A stretch of 64,000 nt of DNA from Streptomyces piniterrae (GCF_005048155.1 NZ_SUMB01000003.1:186001-250000), one strand, 5' to 3'. Counted from the stretch's first letter, positions 40,308 to 48,850 are shown. The notes: generated by a model not told the origin, from the letters alone. A program made the numbers and translations.

Positions 40308-42617
40308 GTGGGACGATTCCGAGACGTGCTTGACGCCGCCATGGGTCGGCGCGCCGCGGGCGGTGGCCTCGACGCCATCCGGGACCGCCGCCCGATCACC
40401 GTCGCCAGCATCGGCGGGCAGCAGTCCCTGACCCTCGACCTCGACGCCGAGGCCCGCGGCTACGCCCATTCCGCGGTGGCGTACCGGTGCGTGGCGGCCA
40501 TCGCTGACAACGGGTCGTCCGTGCCGCTGGTGGTGCGCCGGCCGGATGGTGAGGCCATCGACGGTCACGAGGTCGCCAGGCTGTTCAACAAGCGCCCGAA
40601 CCCCCAGATGAGCGCGAGGGTCTTCAAGTCGCTCATCCTGCAACAGGGCGAGTTGGCCGGGCAATCGTTCGTCTGGCTCGACCGCGGAGAGACCGGCCTC
40701 GGCCCGATCGGCGAGGCGCATCCGGTGTTCGATGACGTTCAGGTCGTGGTGAACAAGCCGATCGCGGCTCGGCCAACGACGGCGGACATCGTCGGGTTCG
40801 TCATCAACCGTGCCGACGGGCAACGCGTCCCCGTGCTGCCCGAAGAGATGTTGTGGTTGAGGTATCCGCACCCGTTCGACCCGCTCGGCTGCCTCGCCCC
40901 TTGGAAGGCGGCGCGGCACGCCGTGGACATGGACGCCTACGCCCGTGAGTGGCAGCGCCAGTCCTACGCCAACGGAGCCGCGCCGACCGGTGTCCTGTAC
41001 GTCGGTGACCAGACAGAGCAGCAGTTCGCCGCAACCCGCGCATCGTGGCGCAGCAGCATGCAGGGGCCGGAGAACGCCGGCAAGACACTCCTCGTCGCCT
41101 CACCGCCCGGCAGCCAAGGCAAGGGCGTCGAGTACGTCCGGGTCGGGCTGACAGCCGAGGAGATGGACTACCTCGAATCCCGCGTCGCGAACGCCGACGA
41201 AGTAGCCATGGCATTCGGTGTCCGCCGGGACGTGCTCATGGGTGGCAGCACCTACGAGAACCAGCAGGCGGCGGTAGCTGCCTTGTGGTCGCAGACGATC
41301 AAGCCGAAGCTGGAGATCATCGGCTCGGAGATCGACCGCGTCCTACTCCCGTCGGACGCCGAAGAAGCAGAGTTCGACCTCTCCGGCGTCGAGGCGCTGC
41401 AAGAGGCTCAGGACAGCAAGGCGAACCGCGCGAGGGCATCGATGTACGCCGACATCACCATGGTCGACGAGGCCCGCGCGGTCCTCGGCTACGACCCCCT
41501 GCCGGACGGGATCGGGCAACACACCCTCACGCCGTACCGGGCACAGTTCGCCCCCGTCCAGGGTGCGCCGGCCGGTGACGCGGTCCGGTCGTGGGACGCG
41601 GATTTCTCACGCCTGCGGGCCCCGGACATGGGGCAGGTCGTCGCGCAGGCCGTCGAGGACACACTTGCCCGTCTGTTCGGAACGACGCAGGTAGACGCCC
41701 GTCCGGCCCCCCGTCGCCCCGAGTTGGAACGCGCCGACGACGCCCCGTCGTCACCGTCCCCCGACGAGATCAACGCGGCGTATAACGTGCTGGAGAGCGC
41801 AGGCCGTGCCGCGGTGCGGACCCTCGCCAAGGAACAGGCCACCCGCGTGCTCCGTGATTTCGACCGGCTCATGGGCAAACCGAACCGGTCCGCCGACTGG
41901 CTCGACGAGATACGCGAGCAGGCGTGTGCCCTCGCCCGCGAGGACACCATCCGTCTCGCCCCGCCGAACCCCGACACCACGACCGCGGACCGCATGACGG
42001 ATCTCGACGTGGCGACGGGCCCGGCCGGGTGGGAGGAGCGCATCAAGGTCCGGGATCTGTTCGACGGCCGGTACTGGCGGCGTCGGACGGCCGAGGTGCT
42101 GCGCCCGTTCGTCGAGCGCGCATGGCGGCGCGGCGGCGCCTCGATTTCCGCATCCTTCGACCTCGACGAACCGGCGGTGGCCGACGCTCTGCGGGACCGC
42201 ATCGACGAACTTGCCGGGCGGGTCACCGCGACGACGGAGCAGGTGATCCGGTCGCAGATCCTCGCGCATGGTGTCGCCGAGGGTGAGTCGGTGCCTGAGC
42301 TGCGGGCGCGGATTCAGAAGGTGTTCAGCAACCTGTCCGACTTCCGGGCGACGATGATCGCGCGGACCGAGACCGTCGGCGGGTACAACGCTGCCTCACA
42401 CATGGCCGCCCTCGACGCCGGCGCCGTACGGAAAACATGGCTGGCCACCAACGACCAGCGCACCCGAGAGACGCACCGCGAGGAGAACGGCCGATCCGTG
42501 CCGCTGAACAAGCGGTTCACGCTCACCAAAAGCCGGTGGCCCGCGGACCCGACGGCACCCGCCTCCCAGTCGATCCAGTGCCGCTGCACCCTCACCTACC
42601 AATTCGAGGAGAACTGA
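40308..42617 (+). CDS. Portal protein fused to a MuF-type head morphogenesis domain
   Basis: A 769-residue protein from a GTG behind AGGAGG. Residues 1-430 are an HK97-type portal (AYRCVAAIADNGSSVPLVVRR; WQRQSYANGAAPTGVL; GGSTYENQQAAVAALWSQTI). A low-complexity linker at about 455-490 (PAPRRPELERADDAPSSPSP) leads to a C-terminal MuF domain: RDLFDGRYWRRRTAEVLRPF, VFSNLSDFRATMIARTETVGGYNAASH and ATNDQRTRETHREENG with a final IQCRCTLTY. In many phages these are two genes. Confidence 0.92.
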   Translation: MGRFRDVLDAAMGRRAAGGGLDAIRDRRPITVASIGGQQSLTLDLDAEARGYAHSAVAYRCVAAIADNGSSVPLVVRRPDGEAIDGHEVARLFNKRPNPQMSARVFKSLILQQGELAGQSFVWLDRGETGLGPIGEAHPVFDDVQVVVNKPIAARPTTADIVGFVINRADGQRVPVLPEEMLWLRYPHPFDPLGCLAPWKAARHAVDMDAYAREWQRQSYANGAAPTGVLYVGDQTEQQFAATRASWRSSMQGPENAGKTLLVASPPGSQGKGVEYVRVGLTAEEMDYLESRVANADEVAMAFGVRRDVLMGGSTYENQQAAVAALWSQTIKPKLEIIGSEIDRVLLPSDAEEAEFDLSGVEALQEAQDSKANRARASMYADITMVDEARAVLGYDPLPDGIGQHTLTPYRAQFAPVQGAPAGDAVRSWDADFSRLRAPDMGQVVAQAVEDTLARLFGTTQVDARPAPRRPELERADDAPSSPSPDEINAAYNVLESAGRAAVRTLAKEQATRVLRDFDRLMGKPNRSADWLDEIREQACALAREDTIRLAPPNPDTTTADRMTDLDVATGPAGWEERIKVRDLFDGRYWRRRTAEVLRPFVERAWRRGGASISASFDLDEPAVADALRDRIDELAGRVTATTEQVIRSQILAHGVAEGESVPELRARIQKVFSNLSDFRATMIARTETVGGYNAASHMAALDAGAVRKTWLATNDQRTRETHREENGRSVPLNKRFTLTKSRWPADPTAPASQSIQCRCTLTYQFEEN

Positions 42618-42618
42618 C

Positions 42619-42957
42619 GTGGCAACGCTGCTGCGCGGCGAGGTCCGCGCCATCCTGCAACCCGCAGGCACCGCCCAGTATCAGGGCGCCTACTGCCCGC
42701 CCGGTGTCCCGTTTCGCGAGGTGCGCCGCGGGCCGTTCGACGGTAAGGACGACATCGCTGTACGACCGGATGCGGACGGCGGGTTGCCGCGACACATGTC
42801 ATTCGGGGGCGGCGCGGTGATCTACGAGTACGACGGCCGAGACAAGACCGGCCGGGCGGTGTACCGGTACGCGCCGCGTCTGTCCCCGTCCCACACCAAG
42901 GTCATGCAGGGCGTGGCCGAGGTCTACGCCGAGCACAAGCTCAAGGGAGGACAGTGA
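42619..42957 (+). CDS. Small head-region protein of unknown function
   Basis: 112 residues from a GTG 1 bp after the portal stop. YQGAYCPPGVPFREVRRGPFDGKDDIAVRPDADG and VIYEYDGRDKTGRAVYRYAP (in parts) suggest a beta-rich domain; the end is helical (VMQGVAEVYAEHK). Its place between portal and protease points to head assembly, but no family is recognised. Confidence 0.7.
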   Translation: MATLLRGEVRAILQPAGTAQYQGAYCPPGVPFREVRRGPFDGKDDIAVRPDADGGLPRHMSFGGGAVIYEYDGRDKTGRAVYRYAPRLSPSHTKVMQGVAEVYAEHKLKGGQ

Positions 42958-43628
42958 TGGCAGAGATCGAGTTCCGCATCTTCGACACCGCCGAATTCCG
43001 CGTCGACACGAGCCAGGATGGCAGCTTCAACGGCATCGCCTGCCAGTACGGCAAGAGGGATTCGTACGGCACGACCTTCCAGCCCGGCGTCTTCAAGCGC
43101 GGCATAGACAAGGGCAGCTACGCCTACCTGTGGATGCATAGCCCCTTCACTCCCATAGGCACCTTCCGCGCGGACGAGCAGTCGAACCTGCTCCACATCG
43201 AGGGCCTCTACGACGACACGGCCGACGGCCGCGACAAGCGAGCTATGGCCCGCAGCGGCTCGGCCCGGGAACTGTCCGTCGGGTTCGTGCGCACCGACCT
43301 GCCCGACTGGGAGAAGCTCGCCGAGATGAGCGACGAGGACCGTGACGACGTCCTCAACAACATCCGGTCCGCCCGGCTCGTCGAGGTCAGCCAGATCACG
43401 GCGCGCATGGCGGCCGTGCCTGGATCAAAGCTGAAGACCGTGCGTAGCGCGCTGGGCGAGCTGTACGCCGCGACGGGTGAGCCGACCCTCGTCGAGCGGC
43501 TGGCCGCGTACGACCGTGAGCACGGCCGGGACTCGGCGCTCGCTCACGAGCAGGAGGAGCAGCGGAAGTTGACCGAGCGGGCGCGCCGGGCGGCGGTGCT
43601 GCGGCTGACGACGATCGGCGGCGAGTGA
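42957..43628 (+). CDS. HK97-family prohead protease
   Basis: 223 residues. The peptidase U35/S78 pattern is visible: FNGIACQYGKRDSYGTTFQPGVF, catalytic His in AYLWMHSPFTPIGTF, and catalytic Ser in GSARELSVGFV. LVEVSQITARMAAVPGSKLKTV is the family's conserved post-catalytic strand region. The C-terminal helix is charged. It would cut the capsid N-terminal delta domain. GTG at 42954 is an alternative start. Confidence 0.9.
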   Translation: MAEIEFRIFDTAEFRVDTSQDGSFNGIACQYGKRDSYGTTFQPGVFKRGIDKGSYAYLWMHSPFTPIGTFRADEQSNLLHIEGLYDDTADGRDKRAMARSGSARELSVGFVRTDLPDWEKLAEMSDEDRDDVLNNIRSARLVEVSQITARMAAVPGSKLKTVRSALGELYAATGEPTLVERLAAYDREHGRDSALAHEQEEQRKLTERARRAAVLRLTTIGGE

Positions 43629-43765
43629 TGGGCCGCTTCCGCAGTAGGGCCCAATGGCGTTGGGCGTTCGCCACCCGGCAGCCGTTCGCGCGTCGTTGGG
43701 CCCGCCGCACCCGCTCGTACCAGACACTCCCGCGCCGGGCGCGCGGCAGCCGACGACGCAGGTAG
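43628..43765 (+). CDS. Small Arg/Trp-rich phage protein
   Basis: 45 residues beginning MGRFRSRAQWRWAFATRQPF and ending in an Arg-rich tail. Its ATG overlaps the protease stop. The AQWRWAFA signature occurs in short proteins near the protease or capsid of many actinophages; the role is not known. The stop lies inside a repeated 22-bp word shared with the portal gene. Confidence 0.6.
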   Translation: MGRFRSRAQWRWAFATRQPFARRWARRTRSYQTLPRRARGSRRRR

Positions 43766-43778
43766 ACGCCCGTCGTCG

Positions 43779-43828
43779 CCCGGTATCGCACCCCTCGGCG
43801 ACGCGCATCACCGCATTCGATCTACTCT
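43779..43828 (+). promoter_or_regulatory. Candidate late promoter element, copy 2
   Basis: CCCGGTATCGCACCCCTC (43779-43796) followed by TACTCT at 43823-43828. Same spacing, within one base, as at 38469. It lies in the 204-bp gap before the capsid gene, where extra transcription would be useful. Confidence 0.5.
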
Positions 43829-43969
43829 CACCGTGATGATCCGGGCAGCCCGTACCGGACGTAAAAGCCACGGGCGCCGCCGGGCGCGATCCACCGGCCG
43901 TGAAAGACGGACCGCAGACCCCAGACATCTGGGCGGCTGCGACCCGCCCACGGACCGGAAGGCAACGCC

Positions 43970-45253
43970 ATGAGCAACCGCGTTCGCCCCATCGGTCGGC
44001 GCAAGGACGGCCGGCCGATCTACCCCATCAAGGGCGGGGCACCGACCCTCACCGAGCAGCGCGACGAGATCGTCAAGCTTCTCCAGGACGAGAACTACGA
44101 CGGCGACCTTAACGACCTGATCAAGCGGGCTGACGACCTCACCGCCGCCATCGAGCAGGCCAACACCCGGGACGCCCGCCTGCGTTCGCTGCGCGCCGCA
44201 TCTCTCCCGGCCGGCGACCCCGCCCCGCAGCAGGGCCGCCGCACCGAGCCCGGTCACCAGCCCGACGACCAGGGCAACCAGCACCCGGTCTCTGTGGCCG
44301 AGGCATTCATCCGGTCCAAGGCGCTGGAATCGTTCCGCGCCAACGGCAAGCGCGGGCAGTTCTCCGTCGACCACCGCGCCGCCCCGGCCGGCACCGTCAC
44401 CACCGGCACGCAGCCGCAGCAGAACACCAGGGTCCCGGGGATCATCCCGCAGAATCCTGACTTCCCGCTGCTCGTCGCGAACCTTCTCGACCGGCAGACC
44501 TCGGACGGGACAACGCTGGAATACATGCGGGACACGTCCGGACCGCAGTCCACATGGAACAAGGCGGCGGTCGTCGCCGAGGGCGCCGACAAGCCCAAGA
44601 CGGGGCCGTTCACCTTTGACCTGATCACCACCACCCTCAAGACCGTGGCGCATTGGGTGCCCATCACGAGGCAGGCCGCGGACGACAACGCGCAGCTCAT
44701 GGGCTACATCAACGGCCGGCTCACCTACGGCCTTGAGTACAAGCTCGACCGCGAAATCCTCACAGGCAACGGCACGACCGAGATGCAGGGCATCCTGACG
44801 ACGCCCGGCATCGGGACGTATCAGCCCGGCGTCGGCTCGACGGACGCCAAGCTGATCACGGTACGGAAGGCCAAGACACAGGGAGAGTTGGCGCTCTATC
44901 CGCCCACGGCCGTCGTGATGAACCCGCTCGACTGGCAGGACATCGAACTCGACGAGGACGCCAACGGGCAGTTTCGTGTGATCGCCAACGTGACCGACCC
45001 CGGTGCCCCCACGCGCCTGTGGGGCCTCACCGTCGTGACCACCGTCGCCATGACCGCGGGTACCGCGCTCCTCGGTGGCTACCGGACCGGCGCCACCCTG
45101 TGGGAGCGGCAGGGGATCACGATCCTCATGACCGATTCGCACGCGGACTATTTCACCGCGAACACGCTGGTCATTCTCGCCGAGCGGCGCGCGAACGTGG
45201 CCGTCCATACCCCCGCCGCTTTCGTGAAGATCACGTTCGCTGCGGCCACCTGA
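43970..45253 (+). CDS. HK97-type major capsid protein
   Basis: A 427-residue protein. The N-terminal 110 residues are a charged helical delta/scaffold region (LTEQRDEIVKLLQDENYDGDLNDLIKRADDLTAAIEQA, in parts) likely removed by the protease. The HK97 fold follows: PDFPLLVANLLDRQTSDGTT, FTFDLITTTLKTVAHWVPITRQAADD, YKLDREILTGNGTTEMQGIL, and LWGLTVVTT...ALLGGYRTGATLWERQGITI. VAVHTPAAFVKITF is the usual C-terminal P-domain strand. Confidence 0.95.
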   Translation: MSNRVRPIGRRKDGRPIYPIKGGAPTLTEQRDEIVKLLQDENYDGDLNDLIKRADDLTAAIEQANTRDARLRSLRAASLPAGDPAPQQGRRTEPGHQPDDQGNQHPVSVAEAFIRSKALESFRANGKRGQFSVDHRAAPAGTVTTGTQPQQNTRVPGIIPQNPDFPLLVANLLDRQTSDGTTLEYMRDTSGPQSTWNKAAVVAEGADKPKTGPFTFDLITTTLKTVAHWVPITRQAADDNAQLMGYINGRLTYGLEYKLDREILTGNGTTEMQGILTTPGIGTYQPGVGSTDAKLITVRKAKTQGELALYPPTAVVMNPLDWQDIELDEDANGQFRVIANVTDPGAPTRLWGLTVVTTVAMTAGTALLGGYRTGATLWERQGITILMTDSHADYFTANTLVILAERRANVAVHTPAAFVKITFAAAT

Positions 45254-45297
45254 TCCGCCTGGTCCCCGTCCGACACGACATCGCGAGGAGGCCAGAG

Positions 45298-45564
45298 ATG
45301 GCCACACGCAGCAAGCCCGAGCCGCAGCCCACCCCCGCCGCCGTCCGCACCAAGGAGTACGCGGCCGGCACCGGATGGGACATCGGCCAGACCGCACCCG
45401 ACGACGCATTCAGGGCTCTCGACGCCGCCGGCTCCGGCGAGCCGACCGGCCCGGTGGTCCACTCACACCCCGGCGGCTACGCCCGGCAGATCGTCGCTAA
45501 GGGCGGCCTGATCACCGAGGGCGTCAAGCGCGAACTCGACGCCGCCGCAAGCACCGAGGACTGA
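45298..45564 (+). CDS. Small head protein of unknown function
   Basis: 88 residues from an ATG behind GAGGAGG. Lys/Pro-rich N-terminus, then TGWDIGQTAPDDAFRALDAAG and HPGGYARQIVAKGGLITEGVKRELDA. It sits between capsid and connector, where phages often encode decoration or head-tail joining proteins. No family recognised. Confidence 0.68.
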   Translation: MATRSKPEPQPTPAAVRTKEYAAGTGWDIGQTAPDDAFRALDAAGSGEPTGPVVHSHPGGYARQIVAKGGLITEGVKRELDAAASTED

Positions 45565-45569
45565 CGCCG

Positions 45570-46256
45570 GTGTACTGCTCTGTGGCGCAGGCCCGATCCG
45601 CGGGGTGCACCGGAACCGACCCGGAGGTCACCACGTGGATTGAGGCTGCCATGGAGCGGATCACTGCCTACACGCGTCAGCAGTTCGAACCCCTCTCCAT
45701 GGTGGTGGTGGGGGACGTGGCGCCCGGCGGGTTGGTGCTCCTCCCGCGCCGCGTCCGGTCGGTCTCGTCGGTGACGCCCGTCACCGACGGGGCCGACGAC
45801 GCCCCGTCTCTCCCGTCGTCGGCCTACCGCGTCACGTCGTCTGACCTGCTCGGACAGGTCGACGCCGTTTACCTCGCATGGGGTGGCTATGACGATCTCG
45901 TCGTTGGGGCGGAGTCGTGGAACGGCGGATGGGCTGGCCTGCTCGACGGTTGGAGCGCCGAACAAGTCGAGGTGGCCGGAGAGTTCGGCTACGCCGCGGC
46001 GCCGCCGGTGGTGGCGCAGGCAACCGCGCTCCTCTCCGCGCACATCCAGGCGCAGGCCGCCCCGTCCGACGCGGACGCAGCGCAGGACCCGAGCCTCGAC
46101 GTGGACGACGAGGGCAACAACGTCCGCATCGAGGACCAGGCCGACGACGCCCCGTCGGATCCCGTCAGCGCCTCGGCGTCGACCGGCTCGACGCAGGTCG
46201 ACGCGCTGCTTGCATCGTACGTGAACGCGGGCCTCGGCCTGCTCGGGGGTGTGTGA
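45570..46256 (+). CDS. Head-to-tail connector protein (gp6-like)
   Basis: 228 residues from a GTG. The N-terminal half has the connector pattern VTTWIEAAMERITAYTRQQFEPLSM, RRVRSVSSVTPVTDG, SSAYRVTSSDLLGQVDAVY and VEVAGEFGYAAAPPVVAQATALLSAHI. The rest is Asp/Ala/Ser-rich (ADDAPSDPVSASASTGS) and ends in a short helix. The GTG overlaps nothing but lies 5 bp after the previous stop. Confidence 0.8.
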   Translation: MYCSVAQARSAGCTGTDPEVTTWIEAAMERITAYTRQQFEPLSMVVVGDVAPGGLVLLPRRVRSVSSVTPVTDGADDAPSLPSSAYRVTSSDLLGQVDAVYLAWGGYDDLVVGAESWNGGWAGLLDGWSAEQVEVAGEFGYAAAPPVVAQATALLSAHIQAQAAPSDADAAQDPSLDVDDEGNNVRIEDQADDAPSDPVSASASTGSTQVDALLASYVNAGLGLLGGV

Positions 46257-46702
46257 TGGCCCGTTACTTCGACGCCTCGGCGAGCGCCCGCATCGACACT
46301 CGCGCCTACGAGCGGGGCCTACGGCGCTACCTCGGCCGCATGTCCGCCGACGTACGGAAGGCGGTCGAGCGGACCGGCACCGACGTACAGAACGAAGCAA
46401 GGCGCCTCGCGCCGGTCGACACCGGCCGGCTGCGGTCGTCCATCGTCGCCCGCCGTACCAACGGGCGGGGCGTCGGCTACGAGGTCGGCACAAACGTCAA
46501 CTACGCGCGGGATGTGGAGTTCGGCACCGCGCCGCACGTCATCACCCCGAAGAACGGCAAGGCCCTCTACTGGCCGGGCGCGGCTCACCCGGTCGCCAAG
46601 GTCAACCACCCCGGGACCAAGCCGAGGCCCTTCCTCCGGCCGGCCGTCGAGCGTACGGAGTTCTTCTTCCGCCGGAACCTCGAACAGCTCAGGGGGCGTT
46701 GA
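46256..46702 (+). CDS. HK97 gp10-like tail completion protein
   Basis: 148 residues. GLRRYLGRMSADVRKAVERTGTDVQNEARRLAPVDTGRLRSSIV (in parts) is the classic gp10 signature, then YEVGTNVNYARDVEFGT and PRPFLRPAVERTE. It joins head and tail. TGATG overlaps connect it on both sides. Confidence 0.9.
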   Translation: MARYFDASASARIDTRAYERGLRRYLGRMSADVRKAVERTGTDVQNEARRLAPVDTGRLRSSIVARRTNGRGVGYEVGTNVNYARDVEFGTAPHVITPKNGKALYWPGAAHPVAKVNHPGTKPRPFLRPAVERTEFFFRRNLEQLRGR

Positions 46703-47151
46703 TGGCCGCGACCACGGAGAGCGCCATCAAGGCCCACCTCGAATCCCTTGGCTCCGGCGTGCCGTTCTTCCGAGACGGACCCCGCCCTGGTCAGGCCGAG
46801 CCGTACGGACTCATCGAGTCGCAAGACATCACTATCAACAGCGCAGCGTCCGGCGATTTCGGCGACCCCGACGCCGAGATCACCGTCATCGAGATCGTTA
46901 CTGTCGACCTCATCCAGCGCGCCCGGACCAAGGTCAGCGCACGCCTGGCAAAGAACTCCGAGCGGTACGGCCTCGCCGAGACGATCGCCGTCGCTCTACA
47001 CGGCTGTCAACTCCCGGACTCCCCGGTACCGGTGACTGCCGTCCGCGTCCGGGGCATCGACCGGTTTCCGATCGCCGATAACCGCGTACGGCACTCGATC
47101 ACGGTCGAGGTACACCGCCCCCTCTCCCGCGCCGAGGTGATCCCCGCATGA
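46702..47151 (+). CDS. Tail terminator/tail completion protein
   Basis: 149 residues: AIKAHLESLGSGVPFFRDGPRPGQAEPYGLI, ITVIEIVTVDLIQRARTKV and VALHGCQLPDSPVPVTAVRVRGIDRFP (in parts). Position after gp10-like and before the tail tube gene is that of tail terminators such as lambda gpU. Sequence similarity to gpU itself cannot be judged here. Confidence 0.78.
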   Translation: MAATTESAIKAHLESLGSGVPFFRDGPRPGQAEPYGLIESQDITINSAASGDFGDPDAEITVIEIVTVDLIQRARTKVSARLAKNSERYGLAETIAVALHGCQLPDSPVPVTAVRVRGIDRFPIADNRVRHSITVEVHRPLSRAEVIPA

Positions 47152-47507
47152 GCATGCCCCCGATATACGTCCCCCTCGACCGTGACGAGGTCGTGCGCTG
47201 CCTCGGCAACCGGCTCCCTCCCCGCGTCGGCCGGCCGGTGCTCCGCGTCCCGACAGACGCCGAGGTACAGACGGGCGGGGTGTGCGTGTTCCCCATCGAG
47301 GGCCGCCCCGGCTACCTCTACTACCTGCTCGATGGCCTCATCGTCGAGCAAGACGCCGGCCCGGTCGATGAGGCTCTGGCCGCGCTGATCCCCGGCAGCG
47401 TGCTGGAAACCGTGCCGGGCGACATCCCGCCGGAGACTCCGCCTACCTCGCCGTCTGATCCGCCGTGGGACCCCGCGGGCCTGCGCACTGACGCCCCCAC
47501 CGAGTAA
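47148..47507 (+). CDS. Tail-region protein of unknown function
   Basis: 119 residues. YVPLDRDEVVRCLGNRLPPRVGRPVLRVPTD and VCVFPIEGRPGYLYYLLDGLIVEQ (in parts) form a compact alpha/beta part, followed by a Pro-rich, probably disordered tail. Not recognised. Confidence 0.65.
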   Translation: MSMPPIYVPLDRDEVVRCLGNRLPPRVGRPVLRVPTDAEVQTGGVCVFPIEGRPGYLYYLLDGLIVEQDAGPVDEALAALIPGSVLETVPGDIPPETPPTSPSDPPWDPAGLRTDAPTE

Positions 47508-47551
47508 CCCCCGATCCGGGCCGGACCCCGGCACCAGGAAGGACGAACACC

Positions 47552-48115
47552 ATGGCCATCAGCCGAGTGACCAAGCTGTACGCGGTGCAGGACTGCAAGA
47601 TCGCGCCGCTCACCGCCGACCCCGCCGGAGGGACCCCGACCTACGGGGCGCTCATCGACGTGCCCGGCATCAAGGAAGTGGAGATCTCCGGGGATGTCGA
47701 GGTCAAGGAACTGCGGGGGGATAACACGCTCCTCGACAGCGACTCGGCGATCTCGAACATCTCGGTCTCGTTCCCGCACGCCAAGCTGAGCCTCGATGTG
47801 ATGGCCGCGCTGGTGACTAGCACCGTCACTGACGCCGGTACCGGCGCCGTCGAAACCAGCACATGGGAGATGGACAACACCGCCAAGCCGAGCCCCTTCA
47901 AGCTCGAAGCGGTGACGCCCATCAGCGGCGGCGACCTCATCGGCGGAGACGTTCACTTCGCTCTACACAAGTGCATCCTCTCCAGCTTCCCGACGATCGG
48001 CCTCGCCGAAGAGGACTACAAGACCCCCGAGGTCGAGGCCCGCGCGGTGCCGCTGATCTCTACCGGCAAGTGGCTGTCCGTCGTCATCAACGAGACCGCG
48101 GCCGCCATCGCATAA
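47552..48115 (+). CDS. Major tail tube protein
   Basis: 187 residues. Beta-rich tube-protein features: VTKLYAVQDCKIAPLTADPAGGTPTYG, VPGIKEVEISGDVEVKELRGDN (in parts), SNISVSFPHAKLSLDVMAAL and LIGGDVHFALHKCILSSFP. The KELRGDN element is common in actinophage major tail proteins. It precedes the chaperone pair and tape measure as expected. Confidence 0.88.
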   Translation: MAISRVTKLYAVQDCKIAPLTADPAGGTPTYGALIDVPGIKEVEISGDVEVKELRGDNTLLDSDSAISNISVSFPHAKLSLDVMAALVTSTVTDAGTGAVETSTWEMDNTAKPSPFKLEAVTPISGGDLIGGDVHFALHKCILSSFPTIGLAEEDYKTPEVEARAVPLISTGKWLSVVINETAAAIA

Positions 48116-48119
48116 GCGT

Positions 48120-48156
48120 CCGGGCGGGCCGCAATCCCACGCCGCCGCCCGCCCGG
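48120..48156 (+). terminator. Hairpin after the tail tube gene
   Basis: CCGGGCGGGC (48120-48129) pairs with GCCCGCCCGG (48147-48156). It would reduce read-through after the highly expressed capsid and tail tube genes. Confidence 0.55.
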
Positions 48157-48206
48157 CCCCGCACCATCCGCAGGCCGAAACCCGGCACTGAACCGAGGTA
48201 CCCACC

Positions 48207-48716
48207 ATGACTACTGGCATTGACCTGCTCGCACCGGGCGTCACCATCACTCTCACCGACGGAACCGCACTGCCGCTCGTCTACAGCTTCCGCGGCCTCG
48301 CCCTCATCGAGGCGCGGTTTGGGTCGGTCTCCGCCGTCCAGGGCGCCATCCGGGCGGACGGCGCCGCGTTCGGCCCGCTCATCGAGATCATCGGCGCCGG
48401 GGCCGTCGCAAGCGGCCAGTTCGAGCCGCACATCCGTGAGCACCAGGACGCCAAGGGCAAACGCCACGTGACGGAGATCGTCTACAAGCGGCGCGACGGC
48501 AAACAGCTCGGTGACCTGCTGCACCCCGGCCGGCTCGACGAGTACACCACCGCTTTCACCAAGGCGTTCGAGCAGTCCCTCAAGAGCGCCGAGGGAAACG
48601 GCGAGGCGGCGGCGGCCGCCCGGCCGGTCGAGACGGTGACGCCTTCCCCTGGTCTGAGTGCTACTACCTCGCCGTCGGTGCCCTCCACATTCCACCCGTC
48701 CAGTTCTGGGACATGA
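48207..48716 (+). CDS. Tail assembly chaperone gpG
   Basis: 169 residues when read without frameshift. TLTDGTALPLVYSFRGLALIEARFGSVSAVQGAI and EYTTAFTKAFEQSLKSAEGN (in parts) match actinophage tail assembly chaperones. Beyond residue 131 the zero-frame tail is Ser/Pro-rich and unlike a folded protein, because the functional continuation lies in the -1 frame. A G_GGA_AAC slippery site is at 48593-48599. Confidence 0.9.
   Translation: MTTGIDLLAPGVTITLTDGTALPLVYSFRGLALIEARFGSVSAVQGAIRADGAAFGPLIEIIGAGAVASGQFEPHIREHQDAKGKRHVTEIVYKRRDGKQLGDLLHPGRLDEYTTAFTKAFEQSLKSAEGNGEAAAAARPVETVTPSPGLSATTSPSVPSTFHPSSSGT
48593..48599 (+). promoter_or_regulatory. Programmed -1 frameshift site GGGAAAC
   Basis: The heptamer is in the correct register (G GGA AAC) of gpG codons. 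After slipping, reading continues from 48599 in the -1 frame to the stop at 48836-48838. Confidence 0.88.
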
Positions 48717-48838
48717 CGTTGTGCCAGCTCATGACGCTGGCTGACCAGCACCGAGCCGCGCACCGCTCCGGCTCGGAGCGTCCCGAACCGTCCGACGGTA
48801 GCTCCCTGGTGGGGCTGGCCATGATGCGCCGCGCATAG
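48599..48838 (+). CDS. gpT part of the gpGT frameshift protein
   Basis: In the -1 frame the DNA reads GDAFPWSECYYLAVGALHIP, then PVQFWDMTLCQLMTLADQHR and a Ser/Glu-rich end with LVGLAMMRRA. This W-x-x-x-Y-L-A-x-G...P...FW-M-T motif is the hallmark of gpT extensions. The full product is 210 residues (join 48207-48599 and 48599-48838). An ATG at 48713 overlaps the gpG stop but starts too late for the motif. gpGT binds the tape measure and recruits tail tube protein. Confidence 0.9.
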   Translation, partial: RRGGGGRPAGRDGDAFPWSECYYLAVGALHIPPVQFWDMTLCQLMTLADQHRAAHRSGSERPEPSDGSSLVGLAMMRRA

Positions 48839-48850
48839 GAGGTGACCGCG

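Noticed and set aside
43808..45409. 533-residue minus-strand frame
   Set aside because: Antisense shadow of the major capsid gene.
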